The translations under genes were made by a program, and so were the position numbers. Source: Faucicola osloensis_D (GTDB lineage: Bacteria; Pseudomonadota; Gammaproteobacteria; Pseudomonadales; Moraxellaceae). From it: a stretch of 64,000 bases of DNA. The stretch is taken from assembly GCA_020041925.1 (NCBI GenBank), contig CP083409.1; one strand, 5' to 3'. Below the pieces are notes generated by a model. That model did no database searches and was not told the origin of the DNA. It saw only the letters and a list, made by a program, of their open reading frames with translations. Numbering within the stretch: the stretch's first letter is position 1; each line of letters opens with the position of its first letter. This document shows positions 35,839 to 45,198 of this stretch, one piece after another.

Positions 35839-37221
35839 TTAAGCGCCCAACACACTTTGCCCACAGACGCGGACAATATTGCCATTGACGCCGCCCGATG
35901 CAGGGCAAGCCAGCCAAGCGATAGTTTCAGCCACATCAATCGGCAAACCGCCTTGGCTCATTGAGTTCATTCTGCGACCTGCTTCTCGAATCGCAAAAGG
36001 TATAGCAGCCGTCATTTGGGTTTCGATAAATCCTGGCGCTACCGCGTTGATGGTAATACCGTTGTTTAACGTAGGCGCAGTCGCTTGTACCGCACCAATC
36101 ACGCCAGCTTTGCTCATGGCATAATTGGTCTGTCCCAAATTGCCCGCAATACCGCTAATGGATGATACACATACAATTCTCGCGTTTTCATTGAAACTGT
36201 CATGACTGAGTAAGTAATCATCAATTTTTTCTTCCGCATTGAGATTGACGTTCATGACGGCATCCCACATGTTATCATCCATTTTTGCCAATGTCTTATC
36301 ACGTGTTATGCCTGCATTGTGCACAATACCATCTAAGCCGCCACGTTTGGCTGCTGCTGCGGCTATTTTTTCGCCGGCATCGTCAGCTGTGATATCTAAT
36401 GTTAAAGTAGAGCCACCTATCTCACCTGCCACTTTTTGCAAGTCCGATTGCTGTGCAGCTACATCGACACAGATGACATGTGCGCCATCACGCGATAATA
36501 CTTTCGCGATGGCTTCGCCAATACCTCGGCTCGCGCCAGTTACCACCAGTGTTTTATCTTTTAAAGGTTTTTGCCAATCAACCGTGACTGGGTTGCCTTC
36601 ACCCACTCTCACCACTTGACCTGAGACATAAGCAGAACGCGGTGAGGCAAAGAAACGAAGCGTAGATTCAAGGTTTTGCGCCGCATTTGGGTCTACATAG
36701 ATAAGCTGGCTTGTGATACCGCGCTTAAACTCTTTACCGACAGATTTGACAAATCCTTCTAAAGCACGCTGGGCTGCTGCCTGTGCGATACTGGTGCATT
36801 TTTCAGGTGGCAAGCCAATGACGATGACTCGACCTGAGCGGTCAATCGAACGCGCAATCGGATGAAAGAAGTTGTAAACTTGTTTCAGGTCATGGGTTGT
36901 GTTAATACCTGAAGCATCGAAAATTGCCACTTTAAAATACTGATTTGCGCCAAACTGCTCGGCGTTAATCTGCGCATTTTGTAAAGCATCACGCGCTGAC
37001 TCATTGGGGTCTAGATAGACATCCGCTTGCACATTCGCCAAGACTTTGGCGATGTCATTTGCTAAGACAGCGTTTTCACTGACCCCAAAAATGACACTGC
37101 CTGTCACAGGCGCTTGACCGTCTTTGTAACGCTCAAGACTAATTGGCATCGGTAAACCCAAATTTTGGGCAATCTTACGTCCCAATGGATTTTGAACGAA
37201 TTCGGAATAATGGTCTGACAT
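35839..37221 (-). CDS. 3-oxoacyl-ACP/CoA reductase, high-molecular-weight FabG (FabG4-like)
   Basis: The 460-residue protein has two Rossmann-like domains. The N-terminal half (about 1-215) is a degenerate, flavodoxin-like domain with ALEGFVKSVGKEFKRG. The C-terminal half is a full SDR with VVTGASRGIGEAIA (NADH/NADPH site), HNAGITRD, and the catalytic Ser and Tyr-x-x-x-Lys in VSSISGIAGN and NYAMSKAGV. The length and two-domain plan match mycobacterial FabG4 (about 454 residues) rather than normal FabG (about 245). It is divergent from the thiolase gene. Confidence 0.88.
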   Translation of the reverse strand: MSDHYSEFVQNPLGRKIAQNLGLPMPISLERYKDGQAPVTGSVIFGVSENAVLANDIAKVLANVQADVYLDPNESARDALQNAQINAEQFGANQYFKVAIFDASGINTTHDLKQVYNFFHPIARSIDRSGRVIVIGLPPEKCTSIAQAAAQRALEGFVKSVGKEFKRGITSQLIYVDPNAAQNLESTLRFFASPRSAYVSGQVVRVGEGNPVTVDWQKPLKDKTLVVTGASRGIGEAIAKVLSRDGAHVICVDVAAQQSDLQKVAGEIGGSTLTLDITADDAGEKIAAAAAKRGGLDGIVHNAGITRDKTLAKMDDNMWDAVMNVNLNAEEKIDDYLLSHDSFNENARIVCVSSISGIAGNLGQTNYAMSKAGVIGAVQATAPTLNNGITINAVAPGFIETQMTAAIPFAIREAGRRMNSMSQGGLPIDVAETIAWLACPASGGVNGNIVRVCGQSVLGA

Positions 37222-37557
37222 AAGGACTCCTTTGAATAGTTGGTTTTGCTTAGGCTATTAGATAAGGCTCAATTAAACAGTAAGTTAAATACTCAATTAA
37301 AGACAGTTACTGTCTAAATTTTATACCAATCAAGCAACCTTGAACAGTCATATCAAATAAAATTTTATTGGTTTTGTTGATTTATATAAATTATCGTTAT
37401 ATATATACCTTTAGGCGATATTTTTGTCTGCGTTTTATGGTAACATCACTAAAACTTAAAAAGTTAAGTTATTTTTAAAAGATTTCATTATTTTTAAAAA
37501 GTTATTTGGTTTAAGTTTATCTCAATTATTTAATTGATTGCTCAAAAGGACTTTTCT
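37222..37557. other. divergent intergenic region between FabG4-like and thiolase genes
   Basis: A 336-base A+T-rich stretch without a gene. It must hold the promoters of both divergent genes. A direct repeat TTATTTTTAAAA occurs near 37465 and 37490. No clear operator or riboswitch could be recognised. Confidence 0.6.
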
Positions 37558-38871
37558 ATGGACAATTTTCAACACCCCACTCACCAGCCTGCTGGCAAAA
37601 AGGTCGCTATTTTAGGTGGCAACCGTATTCCGTTCGCCCGCTCGAATGGTCAATATACCAATGTCAGCAACTCTGAAATGTTGACGGCTGCCCTTAACGG
37701 CTTGGTGGAACGCTATAATTTACAAGATAAACGCTTGGGTGAAGTGGTGGCAGGCGCGGTCATTAAATTAAGCCGTGATATCAATCTCACCCGTGAATGT
37801 GTGTTAAGCACGGCGTTAAGTCCGCAAACACCTGCTTATGATGTGTCACAGGCATGTGGTACTGGACTACAAGCAGCTTTCGCGGTGAGCAATAAAATCG
37901 CCTTAGGATTGATTGATTCAGGGATTGCAGGCGGTGTTGACACCACTTCTGATGCCCCTTTAGGCATTGGTGATGGGCTGCGTAAAGCGCTGTTAAAACT
38001 TAATAATGCCAAAACCAATAAAGATCGCTTGCAAGCGTTATTAAGCATTAATCCAAAAGACTTGATTGATGCACCGCAAAATGGTGAACCTCGCACCAAA
38101 TTATCGATGGGTGACCACCAAGCCATCACTGCCCTTGAATGGGCGATCACTCGTGAAGCACAAGATGAGTTTACCTTTAATAGCCATAAAAACTTAGCAC
38201 GTGCGTACGATGAGGGGTTTTTTGATGATTTAATCACGCCATTTAAGGGTTTAACACGCGATAACAATCTACGTCCCGATATTTCGTTAGAAAAATTGGC
38301 ATCGTTAAAACCCGTATTTGGTAAGAAAAATGCCAACCCAACCATGACGGCGGGCAACTCAACACCGCTGACCGATGGTGCATCTTGTGTGTTATTGGGA
38401 ACGGATGAGTGGGCTGCAGCGAATGGATTAAAACCGCTTGCTTATCTCACCTACCAAGAAACCGCTGCGGTTGATTTTACAGGTAAAAAAGGCGTTAAAG
38501 AAGGCTTATTGATGGCACCTGCGTATGCTGTGCCACGTATGTTGGAACGTGCAGGATTAACGCTGCAAGACTTTGATTATTATGAAATTCATGAAGCATT
38601 TGCCTCACAGGTATTGTCTACACTTGCTGCATGGGAAGATGAAAGTTTTTGTAAAGAGCGCTTAGGTCTTGATAAGCCACTTGGCGCGATTGACCGCAGT
38701 AAACTCAACGTAAATGGCTCATCACTTGCTGCAGGGCATCCGTTTGCCGCAACCGGTGGTCGCATTCTTGCTAGCACTGCTAAACTATTGGATCAAAAAG
38801 GATCGGGTCGTGCGCTGATTTCTATCTGTGCTGCGGGCGGACAAGGTGTGGTCGCCATTTTAGAAAAATAA
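37558..38871 (+). CDS. acetyl-CoA C-acyltransferase (thiolase, FadA2/FadI-like)
   Basis: A thiolase of 437 residues. Catalytic Cys100 is in VSQACGTGLQ, the His in YEIHEAFASQ, and the second Cys in ISICAAGGQG; NVNGSSLAAGHPFAATGGR is the usual C-terminal signature. ATG at 37558 has AAGGAC seven bases ahead. It is longer than AtoB-type enzymes, like FadI and mycobacterial FadA2. Together with the divergent FabG4-like and MaoC-like genes it could form or cleave 3-oxoacyl-CoA in a fatty-acid elongation or degradation module. Confidence 0.9.
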   Translation: MDNFQHPTHQPAGKKVAILGGNRIPFARSNGQYTNVSNSEMLTAALNGLVERYNLQDKRLGEVVAGAVIKLSRDINLTRECVLSTALSPQTPAYDVSQACGTGLQAAFAVSNKIALGLIDSGIAGGVDTTSDAPLGIGDGLRKALLKLNNAKTNKDRLQALLSINPKDLIDAPQNGEPRTKLSMGDHQAITALEWAITREAQDEFTFNSHKNLARAYDEGFFDDLITPFKGLTRDNNLRPDISLEKLASLKPVFGKKNANPTMTAGNSTPLTDGASCVLLGTDEWAAANGLKPLAYLTYQETAAVDFTGKKGVKEGLLMAPAYAVPRMLERAGLTLQDFDYYEIHEAFASQVLSTLAAWEDESFCKERLGLDKPLGAIDRSKLNVNGSSLAAGHPFAATGGRILASTAKLLDQKGSGRALISICAAGGQGVVAILEK

Positions 38872-38952
38872 TCAAGTAGCTAATACCAAGTACTTATACT
38901 TAAGTACTTAGTATTCAAGTAACTGATAAATAAGTACTTAAAAAAATAATGT

Positions 38953-38984
38953 AAAAAAGGCGAGATAATGAACTCGCCTTTTTT
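38953..38984. terminator. bidirectional terminator, thiolase / DUF1315 genes
   Basis: AAAAAAGGCGAG / CTCGCCTTTTTT with an eight-base loop lies between convergent genes. Confidence 0.88.
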
Positions 38985-38989
38985 ATCGC

Positions 38990-39280
38990 CTAACTAAATT
39001 TAATCGGTTTTTCGCCATCTTCATCTTGCGGTTTATTTGGGTAGTGATGATCATGACCGATATCACAGTCTTCTGCCGCTTTCTTGGGTCGATGAATATA
39101 GCCAGTGCGCTCTTCTACACCCAAAAATTCATGCTCCCACACCATCACCGCTTGCATACAAGTTTGACGCTGTTCCTCCGTCAACTTTCGACCATCTTCC
39201 CATTTGCCAAGCGAAATCGCTTGACGAAATTTTTCAACAATTTCAGGCGTTAACGCTGATAAAATCGCTTGTTTATCCAT
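38990..39280 (-). CDS. DUF1315 family protein (YeaC-like)
   Basis: A 96-residue soluble protein. The first 55 residues (LTPEIVEKFRQAISLGKW, DGRKLTEEQRQTCMQAVMVWEHEF) match the DUF1315/YeaC pattern of gammaproteobacteria. The C-terminus is a variable His/Asp-rich tail (CDIGHDHHYPNKP). The function of the family is unknown. It stands alone. Confidence 0.85.
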   Translation of the reverse strand: MDKQAILSALTPEIVEKFRQAISLGKWEDGRKLTEEQRQTCMQAVMVWEHEFLGVEERTGYIHRPKKAAEDCDIGHDHHYPNKPQDEDGEKPIKFS

Positions 39281-39532
39281 GACCCAATTGTCCTTATAAC
39301 CTTCAATAAATCACAATAGTTTAAAAAAATTTTGCTAAATAATTAAAAAATTATAGCAAATTAAGCGGATAAAATCTATTTGGCAAGTTGTTTTATAGCC
39401 GGCTAGCTGCCTACAACGGCGTGATTACAAATTGGGCAATGTTAATTTGCACGCAGATATTATATGCTTTGCTTATCAAAAGTTGTGAAAACTTACCTTA
39501 TAAAAACTTACCTTATAAAATAGAGCACCCCT

Positions 39533-41569
39533 ATGAATCTTCTCAAATACAGCTATCATCAACACGCTGTAACCCGTGTTTTTAATCAAAAAAAAACAGC
39601 TTTTAATCAAAAGCAGTTGGCTAAAGCAGTCTTTGTATTAAGCCTAATATCCGGCCAACATTATGCGTTAGCAGCGCCTGTATCGCCTGTATCAACTGCT
39701 CCAGTTCAGCAATTTTCGTCAGATACAGCCCCATCTACGCCGACGCCTATTACCGCTACCCAAGCATTGCAAAGGGCATTGACATCAGCCCATAAGCAAA
39801 ACTTAGCTGCGCAAAAAGCGTGGCTGCGGTTGTTGTATTATCCTGAAACAGTCACCACAAAACAGCCCTTTGAAAGTCGGGTTAACAATCGTTTTAACCC
39901 ACAAGCGAGCCAACGACAATTTTTTGCCAGCGCGCAAGGCGCCAAAAATCCCCAAGCAGAACTCGATGAAATCCTCACACAGTTATTTCACCCTACCAAA
40001 AAAAATAATGCCTCTGTGCAATGTCGCTTTCCCGCTCGTACACAGTGGCTCATTGAAAACTTAGCCATCGATACCTCAAGCATCCCCAACCAACATTGTG
40101 ATGCACTCGATTCATGGCTACAAAAAATCAATCCCCAATCCGTCTCATTAATTTTTGCCAGTGAGTATTTAGATAGCCCACCGTCTGCGTTTGCCCATAG
40201 TTTTTTGCGATTTGATAATGCCGACCTTAGCAATCAATACTATTTGAACTTCACCCCAAAAGTCACCGACGGTGAGCATTTTTTAAAATTTGCTTACAAA
40301 TCTAGTATCGGTGGCAATGCAGGCGAATTTACCATGACCAATTATCAGCAAGGTATCAAAGAATATTTGCAAGATAATGGGCGCAACGTATGGCAATATC
40401 AGCTCAATCTCAGCGATAAACAAGTTAAACAACTTGCCTATCGAACGTGGGAAATTAAAGACCAAAATTTGCCTTATTATCTGTTATCCGATAATTGCGC
40501 TTCTGAAATTTTGGTGTTACTAAACTCTATTTTTCCCGATAAAAATTTTTTAGTGAATAACTCCCCAATGATTTCCCCTGCCCAAGTGGTACGCATGTTA
40601 AATCGCGAAAATTTGATTCGCTCTACCAATTTTAGTCCTTCAACACCGACTGTTGTGCAAGCGCAATTAAACGCCCGCAACGCGGCAAATCATCCCAAGG
40701 CTTTTAACAATCCCCATCAAGATATAGCGCCAAGTCCTCAGATATTGCCCAGCCGCGACAATCCTGAACTAGCTAATCCTTTAAGTCGATTTGATATCGG
40801 GGTCAGCCAGCAGTCGTTTGACACGGTCAGTGGACGACCTAAGTTAGACAGTAACCAGGCTATCACTTTAAATTATCGCATGGTGTATCGTGATGCGTTG
40901 GATAAAATTGATGGCTATCCCATAGGCTCACAATTGACGGCATTGAGTATGGGTCTTAGCATTCATGACAACACCGACCAGCAAGATACCGTGCAACTTG
41001 AGCAGCTAGGATTATTTGATGTGCGTTCATTGCATCCGATTAATAGCGCGAAAAAAGGTATTTCATGGGGTGGCAATATTGGCTTACAGCGAGTCTTTGA
41101 TGGTATCAAGGGTACCAGCAGTAGCAATAAAGATGACCTCCGCGCTACAGACAATCATTTGGTCGCAAATATCAGCGGTGAATTTGGTAAAAGCGTGGCA
41201 ATCGGTAGCGCTGCTCCAAATACAGGCGATATGCCCGCCAATATTTGCTATGGCTTGGGCGCTATTGCAGCGCAGTTTGGTAAGGGCTTATATCATGGTT
41301 ATCGTGCTGGGCTTGGCGTCAATATTGGGTGCAATGCAGAATTGCGTCCAAATTGGCGCGCGATATCAGAATTAACACTGCCATTTTGGTTAAGTGGCGA
41401 TAGTGATAATGAAAGCTACTGGCAGCCCAAACTCAGTATTGGTAGTCAATATGATATCAATCAAACCAATGCGATTCGGGTTACCGCTAGCCGTGAATGG
41501 TTGCCAAAGTCTGACAATATCGATAACGTTGATGAAGTTGCGCTAAAATGGCTACACTATTTTGAATAA
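39533..41569 (+). CDS. DUF4105 (Lnb N-terminal-like) outer-membrane protein
   Basis: The protein has 678 residues. A signal peptide lies at about 20-47 (FVLSLISGQHYALAA), followed by a Pro/Thr-rich stretch. The DUF4105 domain follows at about 170-350 with SVSLIFASEYLDSPPSAFAHSFLRFD, VTDGEHFLKFAYKSSIGGNAGEFT and LLSDNCASEI; the conserved His and Cys recall cysteine-peptidase folds related to lacto-N-biosidase chaperones. The C-terminal 280 residues are strand-rich and end in WLHYFE, like an outer-membrane barrel. Function is unknown in gammaproteobacteria. The start is uncertain because no good ribosome binding site is visible. Confidence 0.8.
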   Translation: MNLLKYSYHQHAVTRVFNQKKTAFNQKQLAKAVFVLSLISGQHYALAAPVSPVSTAPVQQFSSDTAPSTPTPITATQALQRALTSAHKQNLAAQKAWLRLLYYPETVTTKQPFESRVNNRFNPQASQRQFFASAQGAKNPQAELDEILTQLFHPTKKNNASVQCRFPARTQWLIENLAIDTSSIPNQHCDALDSWLQKINPQSVSLIFASEYLDSPPSAFAHSFLRFDNADLSNQYYLNFTPKVTDGEHFLKFAYKSSIGGNAGEFTMTNYQQGIKEYLQDNGRNVWQYQLNLSDKQVKQLAYRTWEIKDQNLPYYLLSDNCASEILVLLNSIFPDKNFLVNNSPMISPAQVVRMLNRENLIRSTNFSPSTPTVVQAQLNARNAANHPKAFNNPHQDIAPSPQILPSRDNPELANPLSRFDIGVSQQSFDTVSGRPKLDSNQAITLNYRMVYRDALDKIDGYPIGSQLTALSMGLSIHDNTDQQDTVQLEQLGLFDVRSLHPINSAKKGISWGGNIGLQRVFDGIKGTSSSNKDDLRATDNHLVANISGEFGKSVAIGSAAPNTGDMPANICYGLGAIAAQFGKGLYHGYRAGLGVNIGCNAELRPNWRAISELTLPFWLSGDSDNESYWQPKLSIGSQYDINQTNAIRVTASREWLPKSDNIDNVDEVALKWLHYFE

Positions 41570-41605
41570 TTTATTTTGAATAATCTGCGCCTAGCCAATT
41601 TTATG

Positions 41606-42562
41606 CTACGCCAAGCCAAAATGGCGTAACAACGCCATGCCGATGGCTAGACTAAACATGGAAAACACGGTGGTAAATCCTAAAATATTGGCCGCTAATA
41701 TTTCATTGCCCCCCATGCTGCGAGCCATCACATAACTGGCAGCAGCAACAGGCGATGTTACCATAATAAACATCACGCCCATTTGTATCGGTGATAACTG
41801 CATCAAGCCACCCACCACAACCGCGGTGATAGGCGCTACAATAATTCGACCGATGCTAGCCTGCATAGACACGCCTGTCATATTGAGCATGGACTTGATA
41901 TCGAGTGTCGCGCCTGCACAAATCAAAGCCAACGGTAACGCTACCGCCGCCAATAACTCGCCTGTTTTGATGATAAATTCAGGCGGCATCGGCAGCTGCA
42001 ATAACTTATAAGCAAACGCCGATACCAATGCGATAATTAACGGATTTTGCCCGATTTTTTTGGTCATGGTGATGACTTTTTTAACCACGCCTTGGCTGTT
42101 GTTGTCATTTCTGCTTAGGCTAATCACAGACAACACATTATACACAATGGTTAAAAGACCCATATAAACCGCACCGATACTGACGCCTTGGCTACCATAG
42201 GCGTTGGTCACAGTCGCTAGCCCCATAATCGCCATGTTACTGCGAAAGACACCTTGCACAAACACACCTTTATCACGGCTATCTTTGACAAAAAAATAGG
42301 CAAATAGCTCACTGAGAAAAAACAGTCCAAAAGTGACCATCAATCCCGATTTAATCAAATCGACCTGCTCCGCAAAATGAATGTCACTTTTTAGAATACT
42401 AAAAAACAGCAAACATGGCAGACAATAGTTAAAAACCATATCAGAGGCGATTTCAACAAACGACTGGTTGATGGTTTGTTTTTTTTGCATCATCACCCCC
42501 AATAACATCAGCAAGATATTGGGCAAGGTAATTTTTAGTGCAAAGAGAAAGGCAGTTAGCAT
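41606..42562 (-). CDS. AEC (auxin efflux carrier) family transporter
   Basis: A 318-residue inner-membrane protein with about ten transmembrane segments in two five-helix repeats. Signs are KITLPNILLMLLGVMMQKK at the start, YCLPCLLFFSIL, MAIMGLATVTNAYGSQGVSIG, and MLNMTGVSMQASIGRIIVAP. Members of the family export organic anions; the substrate is unknown. ATG at 42562 is taken because a possible GTG start at 42607 lies inside the mnmG terminator hairpin. Confidence 0.85.
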   Translation of the reverse strand: MLTAFLFALKITLPNILLMLLGVMMQKKQTINQSFVEIASDMVFNYCLPCLLFFSILKSDIHFAEQVDLIKSGLMVTFGLFFLSELFAYFFVKDSRDKGVFVQGVFRSNMAIMGLATVTNAYGSQGVSIGAVYMGLLTIVYNVLSVISLSRNDNNSQGVVKKVITMTKKIGQNPLIIALVSAFAYKLLQLPMPPEFIIKTGELLAAVALPLALICAGATLDIKSMLNMTGVSMQASIGRIIVAPITAVVVGGLMQLSPIQMGVMFIMVTSPVAAASYVMARSMGGNEILAANILGFTTVFSMFSLAIGMALLRHFGLA

Positions 42563-42584
42563 AATAATTTTTTTGAGTAGAAAA

Positions 42585-42627
42585 TAAAAAAGTCCCAAGT
42601 TTGGCACATACCAATACCCTGGGACTT
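42585..42627 (-). terminator. terminator after mnmG
   Basis: AAGTCCCA / TGGGACTT enclose a 23-base loop that has its own small stem TTGG / CCAA. On the minus strand a run of six T follows. It lies 19 bases past the mnmG stop. Confidence 0.8.
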
Positions 42628-42645
42628 ATCAAGCATGGCTTAAAG

Positions 42646-44532
42646 TTAAGAGCTTAGCACTTCACGCGCTTTTTTGCTTTTTTTAATCATCATTGCCAAA
42701 AGCTGTACCGCAGCTGGCGTGACGCCGCTAATGCGACTGGCTTGGGCAAGCGTGGTTGGGCGCACTTTTTCAAGTTTTTGCACGATTTCATTGGAAAGCC
42801 CAGAGATATCATGATAAGTAAAATCCTCTGGAATGAGCGTGTGTTCAAGTTTCTTCATCTGACCGATTTCAACTTGCTGACGATCGATATAACCGGCGTA
42901 TTTGACACCAATTTCAATTTGCTCACCCACTTCGGCAGACACGGGGGATTGGGTCAATTCGCTAATATCATCAAATGACACGTTTGGACGTTTTAACAAA
43001 TCAAGCGCGTTATTCTCTTTGGTCAATACTTCGCCGGTTTTATCGATAAATGATTGACCCAGGGTATTAGTGGGCGTTGCCCAAAGCGAGCGCAAACGTG
43101 CGGTTTCTTGCTCAATCGCTGTCATTTTATCGCTATACACTTGCCAGCGCGCATCGTCCACCAGTCCTAAGTCACGCCCAATTTCTGTCAAGCGTTGATC
43201 GGCATTGTCTTCACGCAGCAGCAGACGGTATTCAGCACGACTGGTAAACATACGGTACGGCTCTTTGGTACCATGGGTGATGAGATCATCTACCAACACA
43301 CCGATATAGGCTTGGTCACGGCGCGGTGTCCAAGCATCTAGTCCTTGGGTGCGACGCGCGGCATTTAAGCCAGCTAAGATACCTTGCGCCGCGGCTTCTT
43401 CATACCCTGTCGTTCCGTTGATTTGACCGGCAAAAAATAGGTTATCAATCGATTTGGTTTCAAGGCTTGGTTTAAGATTTTGTGGGTCAAAATAATCGTA
43501 TTCAATCGCATAGCCAGGACGCAAGATGTGCGCGTTTTCTAGCCCTTTCATGGAGCGGACCAACGCCAACTGAATATCAAATGGCAGACTTGTTGAAATC
43601 CCATTGGGATAAAGTTCATGGGTGGTCAACCCTTCAGGCTCAATAAAAATCTGATGGCTGTCTTTATCAGCAAATCGATGAATTTTATCTTCAATCGATG
43701 GGCAATAACGGGGACCAATGCCTTCAATCACCCCTGAATACATGGGTGAGCGATCCAGCCCGCTGCGGATAATGTCATGGGTGCGTTCATTGGTATGGGT
43801 GATATAGCAGTTGATTTGGCGCGGATGCATGGACACATCGCCCAAATACGACATGACGGGCAGTGGTGTATCCCCTGGCTGCACGGTCATGACACTAAAA
43901 TCTACCGTACGCGCATCAATGCGTGGTGGCGTGCCTGTTTTGAGACGTCCAACGGGCAGCTTGAGTTCACGCAATCTATCCGCCAAACGGATCGAAGGCG
44001 GATCGCCTGCACGTCCACCTTTGTGGTTTTCTAGTCCAATATGAATAGTGCCACCTAAAAAAGTGCCAGAGGTCAACACCACCGCCCCGCAAGCAAATTC
44101 AATCCCCGATTGGGTAACCACGGCTACCGCTTTGCCGTTTTCAACCAAAATATCATCCGCCGCTTGTTGGAAAATATCCAAGTTTGGCTGATTCTCTAAG
44201 GTATGGCGAATCGCCGCTTTATATAAAATACGGTCTGCTTGCGCACGTGTAGCACGGACAGCGGCACCTTTACGGCTATTTAACACACGAAACTGAATCC
44301 CTGCTTTGTCGGTGGCAAGCGCCATAGCGCCGCCCAACGCATCGACTTCACGCACCAAATGCGACTTGCCAATCCCGCCAATCGCAGGATTACAGCTCAT
44401 CTGTCCCAAGGTTTCAATATTATGCGTAAGTAGAAGCGTCTGCTGACCCATGCGTGCAGCAGCTAGCGCCGCTTCTGTGCCAGCATGACCGCCACCAATC
44501 ACAATTACGTCGTAGATTTTAGGGTATTTCAT
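42646..44532 (-). CDS. mnmG: tRNA uridine-5-carboxymethylaminomethyl modification enzyme MnmG (GidA)
   Basis: MnmG, with MnmE, installs the cmnm5 group on U34 of several tRNAs using FAD, NADH and methylene-tetrahydrofolate. The protein shows the FAD site VIVIGGGHAGTEAALAAARMG, CNPAIGGIGKSHLVREVDALGG, the family motif RVLNSRKGAAVRATRAQ and FAGQINGTTGYEEAAAQG. ATG at 44532 gives 628 residues, nearly the same as E. coli MnmG, and has GGTGA five bases ahead; a GTG/ATG further upstream is less likely. Confidence 0.96.
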   Translation of the reverse strand: MKYPKIYDVIVIGGGHAGTEAALAAARMGQQTLLLTHNIETLGQMSCNPAIGGIGKSHLVREVDALGGAMALATDKAGIQFRVLNSRKGAAVRATRAQADRILYKAAIRHTLENQPNLDIFQQAADDILVENGKAVAVVTQSGIEFACGAVVLTSGTFLGGTIHIGLENHKGGRAGDPPSIRLADRLRELKLPVGRLKTGTPPRIDARTVDFSVMTVQPGDTPLPVMSYLGDVSMHPRQINCYITHTNERTHDIIRSGLDRSPMYSGVIEGIGPRYCPSIEDKIHRFADKDSHQIFIEPEGLTTHELYPNGISTSLPFDIQLALVRSMKGLENAHILRPGYAIEYDYFDPQNLKPSLETKSIDNLFFAGQINGTTGYEEAAAQGILAGLNAARRTQGLDAWTPRRDQAYIGVLVDDLITHGTKEPYRMFTSRAEYRLLLREDNADQRLTEIGRDLGLVDDARWQVYSDKMTAIEQETARLRSLWATPTNTLGQSFIDKTGEVLTKENNALDLLKRPNVSFDDISELTQSPVSAEVGEQIEIGVKYAGYIDRQQVEIGQMKKLEHTLIPEDFTYHDISGLSNEIVQKLEKVRPTTLAQASRISGVTPAAVQLLAMMIKKSKKAREVLSS

Positions 44533-44690
44533 CGTGTCACCCATCATTCGCTTGTCAATAAAAACTGACAATTATACCATGCTTAGACGGCTATCGATTA
44601 TTTTTTTATCAATGCCAATCATTGAGCGTTTAGAGTGATACTTTGCTTCAATAATTACCAACCACATGACGAAAAAATCAAATTCATAAA

Positions 44691-44718
44691 AAAATCCAAG
44701 TCATTCGGCTTGGATTTT
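44691..44718. terminator. terminator after the 94-residue hypothetical gene
   Basis: AAAATCCAAG / CTTGGATTTT with an eight-base loop. It lies 21 bases past the stop of the gene at 44740-45024, with T and A runs on both strands. Confidence 0.8.
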
Positions 44719-44739
44719 GATTGATTCACGGATTTATAG

Positions 44740-45024
44740 TTATTGTGAATCGATTTGGCTATCGCGGATGATTAATAACTCATCTTTTAAACTTGTGACT
44801 TTGAGTTCGTTGGCATCATTAAACACTTGGATATTAGCGCCTTTGCTATCTTTATAATCTTTATGACGACGAAAGTTGTGCTCAATTTCAAAACGCACTA
44901 CCGTCGCAAGCAATGATTGCAATTCTGCTAAGGTATAGTGTTCCCATTGAATTTCAAGATGTGGGGCTAATTTACCTGTAATCATACGAACTTTATTATC
45001 AATTTTGACGACTTTGGTGGTCAT
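44740..45024 (-). CDS. hypothetical protein, 94 residues
   Basis: A small soluble protein with no signal peptide. It has a mixed alpha/beta pattern with EIQWEHYTLAELQSLLATV and FEIEHNFRRHKDYKDS, and ends IDSQ. A ribosome binding site GGAG lies seven bases before the ATG, and a terminator follows, so it is a real monocistronic gene. I do not recognise the family and propose no function. Confidence 0.75.
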   Translation of the reverse strand: MTTKVVKIDNKVRMITGKLAPHLEIQWEHYTLAELQSLLATVVRFEIEHNFRRHKDYKDSKGANIQVFNDANELKVTSLKDELLIIRDSQIDSQ

Positions 45025-45198
45025 GCCGATGCTCCAATGTTTTTATTAGTAATTATGAGTTTCATCAATAAATGCGGCTGAATAAACTAAAGATTGCTTT
45101 AATGCTAACGGATTAACCGGCTTTTATCAAGCAACATTCATAGACTGGGCAATCACCCCAACCACGCTAACCACTGCTATAAATTGTCTGTTCATTTA

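Noticed and set aside
35879..36619. Long plus-strand frames opposite the FabG4-like gene
   Set aside because: They are antisense shadows of a G+C-richer coding region and carry no family motif.
39388..39585. 65-codon plus-strand frame upstream of the DUF4105 gene
   Set aside because: It has no ribosome binding site, overlaps the DUF4105 gene's start region, and contains repeats of CTTACCTTATAAAA; it looks like non-coding leader.
45127..45192. A 22-codon minus-strand frame (MNRQFIAVVSVVG...) directly after the DUF3025 gene
   Set aside because: It has no ribosome binding site of its own, no terminator and only a TGATAAATG overlap to support it. It was left out as unsupported.
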